Positions 53,601 to 62,711 of a DNA stretch of 64,000 bases are shown here, in pieces. The translations under genes were made by a program, and so were the position numbers. This DNA comes from Prevotella sp. Lineage in GTDB: Bacteria > Bacteroidota > Bacteroidia > Bacteroidales > Bacteroidaceae. Under the pieces are notes generated by a model that was not told the DNA's origin, ran no database searches, and was given only the letters and a program-made list of their open reading frames with translations. Location: NCBI GenBank assembly GCA_017428055.1, contig JAFRRN010000062.1:1-64000 (forward strand), given 5' to 3'. Each line of letters starts with the position of its first letter. Position 1 is the stretch's first letter.

Positions 53601-55523
53601 AGCGTTTTCAAGTATTACTTGTGAGGCAGTGCTAACATCCACATTGTTTTTCAATACTTGTGCCTCTGTACGGAGTTCTTCCACTTGTGCAATAAGACCT
53701 CCAAACTTCAATTCGTCGAGATTGGCTTCCGTGCCATAATACATGATGGTGAAATTGTCCCAGATAGCCCAAGTATTAGTACGTGTACCCTTGACGCCTA
53801 CGGTCAATGTTCCGTCTGTCACTTCCACATAGATGGGGTTGACATTGTATTTGCCAGCCGTGAAACTTGCAGACAATGTAGACATGTTGGTGCCACGGTC
53901 GCTGCTGTCCATGGAATTGAATAGGGAAGTCTCGTCGTTGGCAAACACAACGGGATAGTCAACACCGTCGTAGGCGTTGGTGTAGTCTGTCAGCGCGGCC
54001 TGTGCCGTCACCTTGTAAATACCATTGGGGGCTTCGGCGGATTGAGAAATGGTGAATGCTGATTGCCACGACTCGGCGCAGTTGTTGATGTTGTTTCCGC
54101 CAGAGAGGTTGGAGTTGGCGGCATCTACCGTCCACTTGCTGGAATAGCGGTTGTTGCGTCCGAAGTTGGCATCGTCGATGAGGAATGTCGCATTCAGCGG
54201 ACTTTCCTGAGTGGCATTGGCAAGGTTAGCCTTGGCATCATCAAGGGAGACAATGGTCCATTGCACGTTGGCGGCGGTGCCGTCGGTCTCGGTCTTCCCA
54301 AGGATTGTGCTTGAGCCGTCCCATCCATAATAGATTCCTTCCTCGACATTTTGGAAGGTGTAATAGTCTCCATCCTGTGCAATGTTGATGGCAACGGGTG
54401 CTCCATTGTCCATGTAGTCGCCATTGAAGTAGTACTGAGTGCCGCCATTGTTCACTTGGGTCTCGATGTTGTACGTGCCGTCGGGTAGCGGAACGAGTTT
54501 CAGGAACTCTGGGTTGTCAACCAAGGATGCCCTCGTTCCCCAATCGTTTCCTGCACTCCAGTATTTGCCAGTAGCCACGTTCTGCACGAGATACTTGGCG
54601 TATGGGAACTCGTAGAATGCCGAAAGAGCCTCTGCCGGGTCGAAGTCGCCCATCTCTTGGATGAGGAACTGGTTGCCGTCATCGAGCGTCGTCCATCCAT
54701 TGATGACCAAACCCGGTGTATAGCCGCCGCTGACGTTAAGGACAAGTTCGCCAAAGAAAATCTCAAAGAGGTTGTCTCCCAACTCTGACAATGTGATTGG
54801 TTCGGGATTCTCATTCGTGGCAATGCCCTGTGAGTTGATGAAAGCCTTTGCCTCTATGCTGTAGAGGTAGAGTTGGTCTTTGTAGGTGAGAAGGGCAAAG
54901 TCGGAAGGCTCATACCCCTTGATGGTGGCAACAAGCGTGTTGTCGTTCACGCCCAACGAGCCACGCTTGGTGGTCAGGCGATAAGCCTTCGTGTTGCTCA
55001 GTTCTGACAAGGTGGTCACATAGACGGGTGCAACGTAGTTCTCGTCAACTTCCACTGTCACGGTGAACGAACTTACATTCATCCACGGACTGCCGGCTAC
55101 AACATTAAATACCGCCGAAGTGGATGAAAGGCCCGTGACGGCAACGGTCGTGGGATTTGCCGCATCGGTAGAGATGGCGATGGCATCCTGTCCGTTTGGT
55201 GTAACGTTGACCTCGGTGGTTGCCCCCGTGTACGCCTCAAAGCTGTAGCCAGTGATTAGATAACCGCCTTGTACAGATAAGGTGTAAGTGTCTGTGGCAA
55301 AACGAATGGCAGCGTCGATGACGATGTCATTTTTGGTACATTGTAGGGACAACACCTGGTCGTTGGCAGTCCAGAGGTTTCCATACTGCGACGATTCCGA
55401 TACCGTGATGGCTTGGGTTCCCCCTCGATAGAAGGTACCAGTCTCCGCACTGATAACGTAGTCAGTCGCCCATGCTCCCGTGATTGCGCAAAGGGAACAA
55501 ATGAGAAATAGAATTTTCTTCAT
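50676..55523 (-). CDS. Very large secreted mosaic protein with C-terminal sorting-like tail
   Basis: A 1615-residue exported protein (signal ending T-G-A-W-A). Residues 20-330 are beta-rich. Residues about 445-590 look like a carbohydrate-binding-type beta sandwich (S-K-W-T-V-D-A-A-N-S-N-L-S). Helical FIVAR-like stretches rich in Ala, Glu and Leu occur near 600-690 and 1090-1150. A second sandwich is near 720-860. Two tandem copies of a domain resembling DUF4859 fill about 1265-1560; both contain an L-G-x-x-N/D-I block followed by G-W-x-N-x-D-G-D-A. The tail Y-N-I-N-G-V-K-I ending G-K-K-V-V-V-K matches the other sorting-like tails of the window. No catalytic motif is recognised; a surface adhesin or glycan-binding role is plausible. 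Confidence 0.7.
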   Translation of the reverse strand: MKKILFLICSLCAITGAWATDYVISAETGTFYRGGTQAITVSESSQYGNLWTANDQVLSLQCTKNDIVIDAAIRFATDTYTLSVQGGYLITGYSFEAYTGATTEVNVTPNGQDAIAISTDAANPTTVAVTGLSSTSAVFNVVAGSPWMNVSSFTVTVEVDENYVAPVYVTTLSELSNTKAYRLTTKRGSLGVNDNTLVATIKGYEPSDFALLTYKDQLYLYSIEAKAFINSQGIATNENPEPITLSELGDNLFEIFFGELVLNVSGGYTPGLVINGWTTLDDGNQFLIQEMGDFDPAEALSAFYEFPYAKYLVQNVATGKYWSAGNDWGTRASLVDNPEFLKLVPLPDGTYNIETQVNNGGTQYYFNGDYMDNGAPVAINIAQDGDYYTFQNVEEGIYYGWDGSSTILGKTETDGTAANVQWTIVSLDDAKANLANATQESPLNATFLIDDANFGRNNRYSSKWTVDAANSNLSGGNNINNCAESWQSAFTISQSAEAPNGIYKVTAQAALTDYTNAYDGVDYPVVFANDETSLFNSMDSSDRGTNMSTLSASFTAGKYNVNPIYVEVTDGTLTVGVKGTRTNTWAIWDNFTIMYYGTEANLDELKFGGLIAQVEELRTEAQVLKNNVDVSTASQVILENALAETETIEGTEEAYQAAIATLTDAINKAKLDVNNKPAIDAMYEIMAETNVYTQEAYDAYKALADGYLAQYNEGTLTTAIENPKSLMGWHAANDVDDLLLSAWGTSNYDTDLYINTWSVEGVSDGTNFLVPFFEYWTGDANSLAAKTHTATLENIPAGKYNVSAWVRVRAKNGYAAPVTGINLQVNDGEAVDVIGSQVGESQFFIGNFTAEGVVGEDGKMEIKFNVAEDNNISWLSFKNVMYEKVYEATNLDFSESTPISNGICTYAKDMEANGTTFSQMQEVEGWDIAVENGDARASGVFAYGADENVWLGGKGYLAPATNPEGAAEGNALGIVAVWSATTQYTQKVTLPAGSYVMTVPIYNSVGGASVPVKSLIGFIAGDGTEYLAPAKAYAVGQWTNEVITFTLPEATTGVISLGYQGQNVGSGSAQHLFIDRVDIQAVTDVDVVRAELEQAIAAANATIEAREGVGEGLFAIPESALEEYMNAVYAAQDVDDKADATAEELQAAIDALAAATAAYNNSATQPDADKFYTFKQKESGLYLSLYDDGENGNGVRLAEEPQPMSFVPTEGGYYITDGTLFVGLAGTNNWTMSALADNKLVITVNNLGNGEYTLGQIKGFIGTDGTEVGAACYSDKSVEKVGDRAIWFIEEAADPNVLELAIDIERMVGQGYAAQRGTVDFTEALAFLGVENITDAQLFIKNVTNDELIADYAPYDGWFNRDGDAQFWGDNASVCVKFFQALPEGQFDICDMDNANVPAVGETFTAKWALQANEKTVVYTINVLFTEYVEPVYKPEIVKTIVIQHMEAAETAYDEEGVAPTFNVNEVCEALGIDNIDDAETYIVNVTTGNFVPNTTDGWRNIDGDAEGWGTATTGFCLKLNDPASGIFDYSGAHDTNFKVGDTYVAKWGIVYNDKAVVLEVDITFVDSSVLTGINTIASDLENAEIYNINGVKINQADRLQKGVYIINGKKVVVK

Positions 55524-55704
55524 GCGATAATATTTTAAGTTAGTAATTAGGAAAAAATATAATCATTGCATTTGTCATGTCATTGTAATGTGGCACGAAG
55601 TAGTGCCATAGGTTGTTGATTGTTAGGTAAATTGATAGTTATTATATATAATGTTCACAAAGTTCAACATTTTTTTTGAAATGGGCAAATAATTTCACTT
55701 AAAT

Positions 55705-57021
55705 TTAGGGTTGTTGCCCCTTCGGGGTACTCGTTTTCAGGTATTCATAGCCAATACGGCATCGTAAACACTCTTTTTTGTCACAATATTCTTTCTTCAA
55801 TTGGATGAGCGATTGCGAGTCTCCTGCGTTTTGTACGGATAGTCCACATTCGCTCCACATCTTCACGATATGGTTGTTTTCCGCTGGCAGTAGTTCCAGG
55901 AAGTCAAAGGCGCGGTCGCAAAGTTGGTCGTCCATCTTGTGTCGTCCGTAAGCGAAGAGGGCAGGGATGAGTGTGTTGATGATTAGTAAGTCCAAGGAAT
56001 GGGTGGAAAGTCGTTTGGTGTTCTTGTCGGTGGTAGAGCCAAAACCATAGTGTGTTTCCCAATAAGGGGTGACATGAGTTTGCAAGGCTGCCTCTGCTTC
56101 CTTGATGGTCTTGCATTCCAAGAGTTGGCTAAGCTCTGCCTTTCGGGAGAAATAGAGGTTGGCGAGTTGGGAAATGCGGATGTGTGGGAAGTTCTGCGGG
56201 CGCAGCCTGAGAAATCGCCATCGCTTGAAATCCATCGGTTTCATCGAGAATTTATGGGCGAGATAAAGGTATTCATTGCGCAATTTGGCGAAGTATCCTT
56301 CATTCAATGCCAAGGCTTGGTAACGCTCGGGGATGCTTTCCAGTTCCAATAGTCCTGCTTGTCCCATGAAGATGGCCTCTATCTGGAAAAGATTGTCGCG
56401 GTGATGGGCGACATGCTGGAGGGGGATGTGCGTCGCCCAAAGCTCAAAGGCATCGCCATTGATGCCAAACCCATAGTTACGGGCGAGGGTGATAAACAAA
56501 GCCTTTTCCCAAGAGCCGTCGCATTGTTTCACCCTTTGGTATATCGTTTGTGTCTTATGCTCTAATCGTTCTGTCTGCAAGGCACTCATCCAAGAGTGGA
56601 CAACCAGCCTCGGCAGGGAGGGTATGATTTTGTAGCAAGGGGGATAATGGTCGATGGAGATGAGTTCTTGGTAGTTTTGGGTGATGTTGTCAGGGATGTC
56701 CAATTGCATCTGTGGCAAGGCTTCACCCTTGGAAGTCCTCACCTCCATGTCGATGATGCCGCAGACATGTAGCACCACATTGTCGTATGCCCTGTCCTTT
56801 TGGTGTCCATGGACGTACCAGTCGCTTGCCTTTTCGTGTATTTCCACGTTGCCCACCCATAGGGTGTTGCCTATTTTCACCTTGGCATTAAAGAAGTCTG
56901 GACCGGCATTCCTGTTGTGTAGGCCGGGGTCGATTACCTCTATAGCCTCGCCATGGGTTGTGGAGAGGGGTCGTAATGGAAACAGCTTGTGTTTCCAGAC
57001 ATAGTGAATGAGTTGTTCCAT
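55705..57021 (-). CDS. DUF2851 family protein
   Basis: A 438-residue cytoplasmic protein typical of Bacteroidetes: M-E-Q-L-I-H-Y-V-W-K-H-K-L-F, G-L-H-N-R-N-A-G-P-D-F-F-N-A-K-V near residue 35, W-V-G-N-V-E-I-H and H-V-V-L-H-V blocks, then a long helical C-terminus with C-D-K-K-E-C-L-R-C-R-I-G-Y near the end. The H-N-x-N-A-G-P-D-F and E-I-H pattern hints at a nuclease-like core, but no activity is known to me. The GH2 gene ends 75 bases upstream, with two GC-rich hairpins in between, so it is probably transcribed at a reduced level from upstream or from its own weak promoter. Confidence 0.85.
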   Translation of the reverse strand: MEQLIHYVWKHKLFPLRPLSTTHGEAIEVIDPGLHNRNAGPDFFNAKVKIGNTLWVGNVEIHEKASDWYVHGHQKDRAYDNVVLHVCGIIDMEVRTSKGEALPQMQLDIPDNITQNYQELISIDHYPPCYKIIPSLPRLVVHSWMSALQTERLEHKTQTIYQRVKQCDGSWEKALFITLARNYGFGINGDAFELWATHIPLQHVAHHRDNLFQIEAIFMGQAGLLELESIPERYQALALNEGYFAKLRNEYLYLAHKFSMKPMDFKRWRFLRLRPQNFPHIRISQLANLYFSRKAELSQLLECKTIKEAEAALQTHVTPYWETHYGFGSTTDKNTKRLSTHSLDLLIINTLIPALFAYGRHKMDDQLCDRAFDFLELLPAENNHIVKMWSECGLSVQNAGDSQSLIQLKKEYCDKKECLRCRIGYEYLKTSTPKGQQP

Positions 57022-57036
57022 AGTATGAAGGTTAGA

Positions 57037-57094
57037 GGGCGGAGACGCGGTTCCGCCCGTGGTTTATAGGGGCAGGTAATGTTGCCCTGCCCCT
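57037..57094. repeat. Two adjacent GC-rich hairpins
   Basis: gggcgga (57037-57043) pairs with tccgccc (57052-57058); aggggcagg (57068-57076) pairs with cctgcccct (57086-57094). They fill the gap between the GH2 stop and the DUF2851 start. There is no T-run on the minus strand, so RNA processing or partial termination is more likely than a full terminator. Confidence 0.6.
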
Positions 57095-57096
57095 AA

Positions 57097-59970
57097 CTAA
57101 TAAGGTGAGATGTTGTTTAATTGTTCTAATTGTGTTTCGTTGGCATCTTCCTTAAATGCCTTGATGAGTTGTTCCATCGTAATGGGAGTGGTGGGATGGA
57201 GGCTTGGGGATGCAAGGTAATCCATCAAAGACTGGCGGAAAGCCCGACCCTCCACGTATTTATCGCATTCATCGAGGTCAGTGGTACATACCAACAGGCT
57301 ACCTTTTCCCACTTTGAACTCCATCAGGATGCCCAATTTATGGTTGCGCTCGATGTTGTCTATCACTTGGATGATGGGGCGATAGCCGTATGGGAGGTTG
57401 TCAAGGATCAAGGGGCGGCTGTTCTTCAGGATGGCAAACCATTGCCAGTTGGTGTGCTCCTCGGTGGGGAAGCCTTGTAAAGCGGGGTGTTCGGGTTGGC
57501 AGAGGATGCCCATTGTCCCCGGCGACACCGTCTTTTTGTTGTTCTCACAGATGGTCTTGAACATACGGTAGTTCCAATAGTCGGTTTGGAATAGAGGCTC
57601 GACGGCGTGGAATGTCGTGTCATTGGCTATCGTCCACAACACCCGTGCGCCCTTTTGTAGTTTCTTCACAATGCGGTCAGTCATTTCGCGGGTTACAATA
57701 GTTTTCTTGTTTGTCGTTATCTGTTTCCCGTCGTTATTGGGATAAACCCATATTGGGTAGTTATTGCCTATGGCTTGCCCTGCCATTCTCACTGTCAGTT
57801 GGGCTTGGATGGGGCAGTGTTGTAGGTTGCTATTGGTTGGAAGGGTGGGGCAGGGGAGGCTGGCTTGCCCCACGTTCATGAGTCCTTTTTCATCGTTGTT
57901 GATGACAAACGTGCCTACTTGCGTCTTTTCCTCACCGTCTTGGTTGTAGGTGATGGCATACTCAACCTGTTTGCCCTTCAACGACTCCTCTCCATAGTTG
58001 GCTACAAAGACATCACATTTGATGGTCTCCCCTTCGGTGTAACAATGTTTTTCTAATCCGAGCATCGCCACCACGGGGGAGCAGAAGGCACGCCATTGTT
58101 GTGGCAAGACGAACCCCTTGTTCACCATAAAAGCGTCGAGCATCCCCACGTAAGCAGAGCCTTGGCCGGGATAATCTTGTAAGTCCAACAACTGGAATCC
58201 TGCCATGTTCTTGGTGCGTAGGTCCATCTCGATGTCCGCCTTGTATAGCTGTGCCGCCCATAGTCCCGAGGCGCGGTTGAAGTCTGGCAGTTGGTCAATC
58301 ATCCCTGCCCTCGTTATCCTGTCCTTGAACACTTCCATGTTGTAGGGGTATAGCACTCCCTTATATCGGGGGATTTCTTGGTCGAAGTCGGGAATATGCT
58401 GAAACTGTCCCGTCTCGTGGCTGATGATGGGCACTGTAGCAGGGTCGCAAGCCTCGTCGAAGTTCATCAGGGTATTGGGATAGCTATGGTTGATGAGGCC
58501 ACCGTCGGCTGCATCGGCGAAAGAGAACGACCCGCGGGTATGTGTGTTATAGCTGCCCCAAGCCTCCCCGCCGATGCGGCAGGTGGTGAAATAGTCCATC
58601 CCGGGCTTGATGCCTTGATAGCCTAAATAATAATTGGAGCCGAAAGTGTATAGCTTGGTGGGGTCGATTTGGCGGAATTGGTCTACAAACTCCTTCATCT
58701 TGTCGATGTTTCCCCAAAGCTCATTACCCAAGGCAAACATCACAAACGACGGATGATGGCCGTAAGTGTGGATGATGTCCATGCCTTCTTGGAGCAAATA
58801 ACTCATCAAGGTGGTGTCCTCTGCCTTGAAGTCGCCCCAAAACGGCAGCTCTGGTTGTAGGTAAATACCCATCTCGTCGGCAACTTGGAATGCCGCCTCG
58901 GGCGGGCACCACGAATGGAAACGCACATGGTTGATGCCCCATTCCTTGCATGTGCCAAGGTATTTGCGCCATGATTCCGTATCCATCGGCACGTGTCCCG
59001 TCAATGGGAAGACGCAAGCATCGTGCTTGCCACGCAGGAAAGTCTTGTTGCCATTGATATAAAAATGGTGTTCATCGGACGTGAACTCCCGCATCCCGAA
59101 GGTTGTTGAATACAAGTCTTGCCCTTCTATCTCCACCTCCAACGTGTATCGGTCGGGGTGGAACTCGCTCCATAGGCGGAGGTCTTTGATGGGAAGGTCA
59201 CACTCCTTTTCATAAAACTCCTCGCCCGTGTTGTCGAAGTCCTTGCCCGTGAGGTCGAGATAGCTGATTTTTCCGTTCCATCCGAGCGGGATAGCGCGTA
59301 CCAGAATCTTGGCTTTAGGGTCTAATTCGCCACAGATGTATAGTTGTAAGTGGGCCTTGCTCTCCTTGATGTTGGGCGTGATGTTAGCCGCACTTGTCCG
59401 CAGAGGCTCCAACGCCACCAATGAAATATCGCCGATGATGCCGTTCCAGTTGGTCTGCGTGTCCTCCGTCAGGGCATGGCTGCTGGCATAGAGTTGCTCG
59501 GGAAGGCGACCGCCGTTGTCCACCATGATGGTCAACGTATGCCTCCCCGGTGTCAGATACCCGTCTAAATGGTATTCTTGGGGTGTGGAAATGTTGTTTA
59601 ATGACCAAATCTGCAAGCCGTCCACATACACGGTGGCTGGCTTCGTGCGCTCTAATCTGAGCCGAACCAACTTGTCTTTCCAGTCCTTGGGTATATCCAC
59701 CGTGCGACTATACCATGCCTTCCCCTTGTAGCTATATAGTCGGGTGAGGTGAGTTGTCTCACTTGTTGCCGTGTTCTCAACGCCTTTTTTGTTTGTATCG
59801 GTTGTTCCTGGTAGAATGACCGTCTCGTTAAATGTGGTAGGATAAGTATCTCCCAATGCGAATTGCCACTCCCCCGACAGGTCTATCCGTGGTCGATATT
59901 CATTTGCATGGATATTGATGACGGAAAGCATCAGTAGATGCACGCACAATAGATTACGCCATTTCTTCAT
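57097..59970 (-). CDS. Secreted GH2 family glycoside hydrolase
   Basis: A 957-residue exported enzyme (signal ending N-I-H-A). The order is GH2 sugar-binding jelly roll (I-D-L-S-G-E-W-Q-F-A-L-G-D, near residue 25), Ig-like domain, TIM barrel with acid/base F-A-L-G-N-E-L-W-G near 416 and nucleophile I-S-H-E-T-G-Q-F near 518, and a long C-terminal part that includes a domain resembling glutamine-amidotransferase folds without its catalytic residues. The specificity (beta-galactosidase, glucuronidase or mannosidase) is not decided. ATG 59970 gives the signal peptide, and its first 17 bases overlap the 3' end of the restriction-modification gene. Such overlap of unrelated genes suggests the R-M gene arrived or was trimmed here. 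Confidence 0.88.
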   Translation of the reverse strand: MKKWRNLLCVHLLMLSVINIHANEYRPRIDLSGEWQFALGDTYPTTFNETVILPGTTDTNKKGVENTATSETTHLTRLYSYKGKAWYSRTVDIPKDWKDKLVRLRLERTKPATVYVDGLQIWSLNNISTPQEYHLDGYLTPGRHTLTIMVDNGGRLPEQLYASSHALTEDTQTNWNGIIGDISLVALEPLRTSAANITPNIKESKAHLQLYICGELDPKAKILVRAIPLGWNGKISYLDLTGKDFDNTGEEFYEKECDLPIKDLRLWSEFHPDRYTLEVEIEGQDLYSTTFGMREFTSDEHHFYINGNKTFLRGKHDACVFPLTGHVPMDTESWRKYLGTCKEWGINHVRFHSWCPPEAAFQVADEMGIYLQPELPFWGDFKAEDTTLMSYLLQEGMDIIHTYGHHPSFVMFALGNELWGNIDKMKEFVDQFRQIDPTKLYTFGSNYYLGYQGIKPGMDYFTTCRIGGEAWGSYNTHTRGSFSFADAADGGLINHSYPNTLMNFDEACDPATVPIISHETGQFQHIPDFDQEIPRYKGVLYPYNMEVFKDRITRAGMIDQLPDFNRASGLWAAQLYKADIEMDLRTKNMAGFQLLDLQDYPGQGSAYVGMLDAFMVNKGFVLPQQWRAFCSPVVAMLGLEKHCYTEGETIKCDVFVANYGEESLKGKQVEYAITYNQDGEEKTQVGTFVINNDEKGLMNVGQASLPCPTLPTNSNLQHCPIQAQLTVRMAGQAIGNNYPIWVYPNNDGKQITTNKKTIVTREMTDRIVKKLQKGARVLWTIANDTTFHAVEPLFQTDYWNYRMFKTICENNKKTVSPGTMGILCQPEHPALQGFPTEEHTNWQWFAILKNSRPLILDNLPYGYRPIIQVIDNIERNHKLGILMEFKVGKGSLLVCTTDLDECDKYVEGRAFRQSLMDYLASPSLHPTTPITMEQLIKAFKEDANETQLEQLNNISPY

Positions 59971-62206
59971 ATATTGCCTTGATAAAATTCCTGATTTCAT
60001 ACCAATTAGGTTTGCCCTCCCGGTCAACGGGCAACAAGAGCGTTGTCTCATTCATCTTCTCCAATGTCCACTTGTCGAGAAATTGGTATCTGATTCCTTC
60101 TTTCCTAAATAAGGAAACAAAGAAAAGGGCGATATACCTATCCATCTCAAACAAAGGGTAGAATACATTTACGTCGTCGGAAGCCCAAAAGGGATTCTCT
60201 TGGTAGAAAGCCGAACCGATAGATCCATTGTAGCAAACAGTAATGGTGTTAGCATCGTGTAAATGCTCGGAGTTGCCGATATGGGCAGTAATGCCATTGT
60301 TGAAGGCGGAAGCTCCGATATAGTTGATGTTCCCTTCTTTCATGTTTGCCTTCGTCAACCTTTCCCCCTTTTCTATCCTGAATAGCCTTTGGTATTCAAA
60401 AGGCTTCCAAGTAGAAGTGTCAATTGTCTCGGTGTCTTTACGGATGGTCACTAACTTCCTATATTCTTCGGGAATAGTCTCATTATATAGCACCATGCCC
60501 AATACCTTTTCCTTGAAGTCTTTCTCGTCAATCCCCTTTTTGTAAAGGATGTAATGAAGAACACTTCTGACGAAGTCGGCTTGTGAAACCTCCAAAGGGG
60601 CAAGCGGTTCTTTGTACCGTATGGCCTGGCGGGGGTCAATCCATTGGATGGTATCGTTGCCAGACTGCTTCCTGATAACCTCCATCCAGTAGTCTTCTAT
60701 CTCCTCCCAACGGTTTTTGGTGTCTTGCCTACCTTGGTTTTTTACGGTTTCAAGCCCGTCTTCCTCGATATGACAGGCGAAGATGCTTTTGCCGTTTTGA
60801 GGAACACCAGCCGTAAAAACGAAGATGGATGTTGTCATGCCAATGCCTTGGAAGGTGTCTTTAGGCAGCTTGATGATTTGCTCCAATCTGTTCTTTTTCA
60901 ACAACTTCTTGGTTGTTGACGGGTTTTTCTCCAATTTGTTGTCTGGCAAGATGAATGCGCATGATGTTCCTATGCCTACGTTCTCTAACACATTTCGCAC
61001 GATGTCAAGGCATCCGTATTTGTTTTCAAAGGGGGGATTCATCAGTACTTTCGTGATGGGTTTCGACCGAATCCATCTGCCAGCCTCATCTGTGCGTGAG
61101 TCGAGCAAGGTCAAGTTGGTCTTCCCGTCCTTATGGATGAGCATGTTCGCGCAAGCCAAGGCATAAATCTCCTTGTCAAACTCGATGCCAAACAACTGGT
61201 TGTCCTTGATTTCGTTCGCCTGTTTGGTTCGGACTCCTCCCGTTTCCTTGATCATATTGCACATCGCCTTGACAAGAAACGAGCCAGAACCACATGCCGC
61301 GTCAAGCACGACGGAGTTCCTGTCCACGTCGATGAGCCTATACATAAACGAGGTGATATGGTCTGGGGTGAAAACTTGGCCTTGTTCCGATTTGCCTTTA
61401 TACCTCGTAAACTCATTGAAGAATATCGCCATCACGTCCTCTCCGTTCCAAAAGTCGGAATTGAGATTGTCGGAAATCTTAGATACATAGTCGATAAAGT
61501 CATTGATGGATTGTTGGCGGGGAGTCGTGTTGACTTGGATATTTGAATAGGTATCAATCAATATTTGCAATTTAGCATTCTTTTCCAAGTCTTCTTGCAG
61601 GGAATTGGCCAATGTCGTCTTGATGGATGCTTGGAAAAGTTCCCATTTCATGTCATGTATCAACATGGCACCGAATCGCTTGGCAACCAATGTGCATGAC
61701 GTGAAGATCATGCGATGGTAGAGGTTTTTGATGCCAAAGTCGAAATGCAGGGCATCGTTTATCTTTTTGGTTAATTGATAAATGGTCTTTTTGTCAATGG
61801 TGTTTTGATAGAACAGCCCAAAATACGCTTCTTTGTTTAACAGCTCGTTGCCAACGGAAACCTTCTCATTCTCTTTATAAACCTCGATGTCTTCTCCATT
61901 ATATAATATGCCTACAACGTGGGCGTATTTCTTTTTGCAAATCCCGCAATTCTTCAATAACTCTTGGCGATCTCGTTCTCCCAAAGGATGGTTTTCGGCC
62001 TTTGTCTCCAAAATCAATGCCGTGAAGTTAGTCTCATGGGGCAAATACCATCCATCGGGTTTGTCATTGATACCCTTGAAACCTAATTGGTTGAAAGTCG
62101 TTATTTGCCCTACGCCGGCGCGGGCAGTCTCTGTATCTTCCAATCCTAATATCCGTTTGGCTTGGTCTCTTACTTGGTCTTCAGTAAGATAGCATTTGCT
62201 TTGCAT
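59954..62206 (-). CDS. Single-chain type IIG-like restriction-modification enzyme
   Basis: A 750-residue protein with three parts. Residues about 40-80 hold a PD-(D/E)xK-type nuclease core (P-D-G-W-Y at D51, then I-L-E-T-K with E67 and K69). Residues about 260-500 form an N6-adenine methyltransferase: S-E-Q-G-Q-V-F-T-P, AdoMet motif L-D-A-A-C-G-S-G-S-F and N-P-P-F-E. Residues about 585-750 look like one type I S-subunit-type target-recognition domain (W-K-P-F-E-Y-Q-R-L-F-R-I-E-K-G, I-G-A-S-A-F-N-N-G). All functions being in one chain fits type IIG/BcgI-like systems; no separate R or S gene is adjacent. ATG 62206 was preferred to GTG 62215. It cuts or methylates an unknown site as phage defence. 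Confidence 0.85.
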   Translation of the reverse strand: MQSKCYLTEDQVRDQAKRILGLEDTETARAGVGQITTFNQLGFKGINDKPDGWYLPHETNFTALILETKAENHPLGERDRQELLKNCGICKKKYAHVVGILYNGEDIEVYKENEKVSVGNELLNKEAYFGLFYQNTIDKKTIYQLTKKINDALHFDFGIKNLYHRMIFTSCTLVAKRFGAMLIHDMKWELFQASIKTTLANSLQEDLEKNAKLQILIDTYSNIQVNTTPRQQSINDFIDYVSKISDNLNSDFWNGEDVMAIFFNEFTRYKGKSEQGQVFTPDHITSFMYRLIDVDRNSVVLDAACGSGSFLVKAMCNMIKETGGVRTKQANEIKDNQLFGIEFDKEIYALACANMLIHKDGKTNLTLLDSRTDEAGRWIRSKPITKVLMNPPFENKYGCLDIVRNVLENVGIGTSCAFILPDNKLEKNPSTTKKLLKKNRLEQIIKLPKDTFQGIGMTTSIFVFTAGVPQNGKSIFACHIEEDGLETVKNQGRQDTKNRWEEIEDYWMEVIRKQSGNDTIQWIDPRQAIRYKEPLAPLEVSQADFVRSVLHYILYKKGIDEKDFKEKVLGMVLYNETIPEEYRKLVTIRKDTETIDTSTWKPFEYQRLFRIEKGERLTKANMKEGNINYIGASAFNNGITAHIGNSEHLHDANTITVCYNGSIGSAFYQENPFWASDDVNVFYPLFEMDRYIALFFVSLFRKEGIRYQFLDKWTLEKMNETTLLLPVDREGKPNWYEIRNFIKAIYEEMA

Positions 62207-62244
62207 TCTTGACACGTGATTTGAGGTTAGATTTTTCTATTGTG

Positions 62245-62252
62245 CAAAGTTA
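62245..62252 (-). promoter_or_regulatory. -7 box of the restriction-modification gene
   Basis: TAACTTTG on the minus strand (62252-62245) matches TAnnTTTG, 39 bases before the ATG at 62206; no good -33 element is visible. Confidence 0.5.
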
Positions 62253-62634
62253 CGAATTTTTTTGTAAACTTTCATTGATGATTGAAAAAAGATGTTCTCC
62301 TTATTTGAACTTCTCTTGTTATCAAGGAAAGGATGATAGTTGATTACGTTCAAAAAATTTGACAAAATCATGTCTGGATTTTTTCTTGAAATAGAATTGG
62401 GCGGGATGGATTTGGCATTGGATGGAGGGCGAAAAATGGGTGTTTTTCGGCAAATATATGCTTTTAACATTTTTTCTGTGGCATTTATCGGCGATAGATG
62501 TATGGGTTATTGGTCGTGGATGGGGTGTTTGTCGGGTGCGGAGGTATCAGAAATAATGTTAAAATGGGGCATTCGTGGGCGGTGAAAAATGCTCTCTTTT
62601 GCTATGTGGTTGGTATTCAATGAGATACGAAAAG

Positions 62635-62686
62635 CGGAAAAAAGCCCGTATTTTCGACCAAAAGGCTTGTTGGTTGAAAATACGGG
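62635..62686 (-). terminator. Terminator of the P-type ATPase gene
   Basis: On the minus strand the 17-base stem 62686-62670 pairs with 62661-62645, with a single G.U-type difference and an 8-base loop. It is followed by c and a run of six T (62643-62638). Confidence 0.8.
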
Positions 62687-62711
62687 AGTTATGGAGGGGG
62701 TGTTTTGTCAT

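Larger units (their letters stand above)
62216..62711. other. Intergenic region between the R-M gene and the P-type ATPase
   Basis: It holds the R-M promoter (62245-62252) and the ATPase terminator (62635-62686). Between them lies about 380 bases of A/T- and G-rich sequence with no supported gene; an 81-codon frame at 62340-62585 has poor protein character. Confidence 0.6.

Noticed and set aside
62340-62585. An 81-codon plus-strand frame
   Set aside because: Skewed composition (Met, Gly, Trp rich), no family features, and it lies in a gap of minus-strand genes with simple-sequence character.
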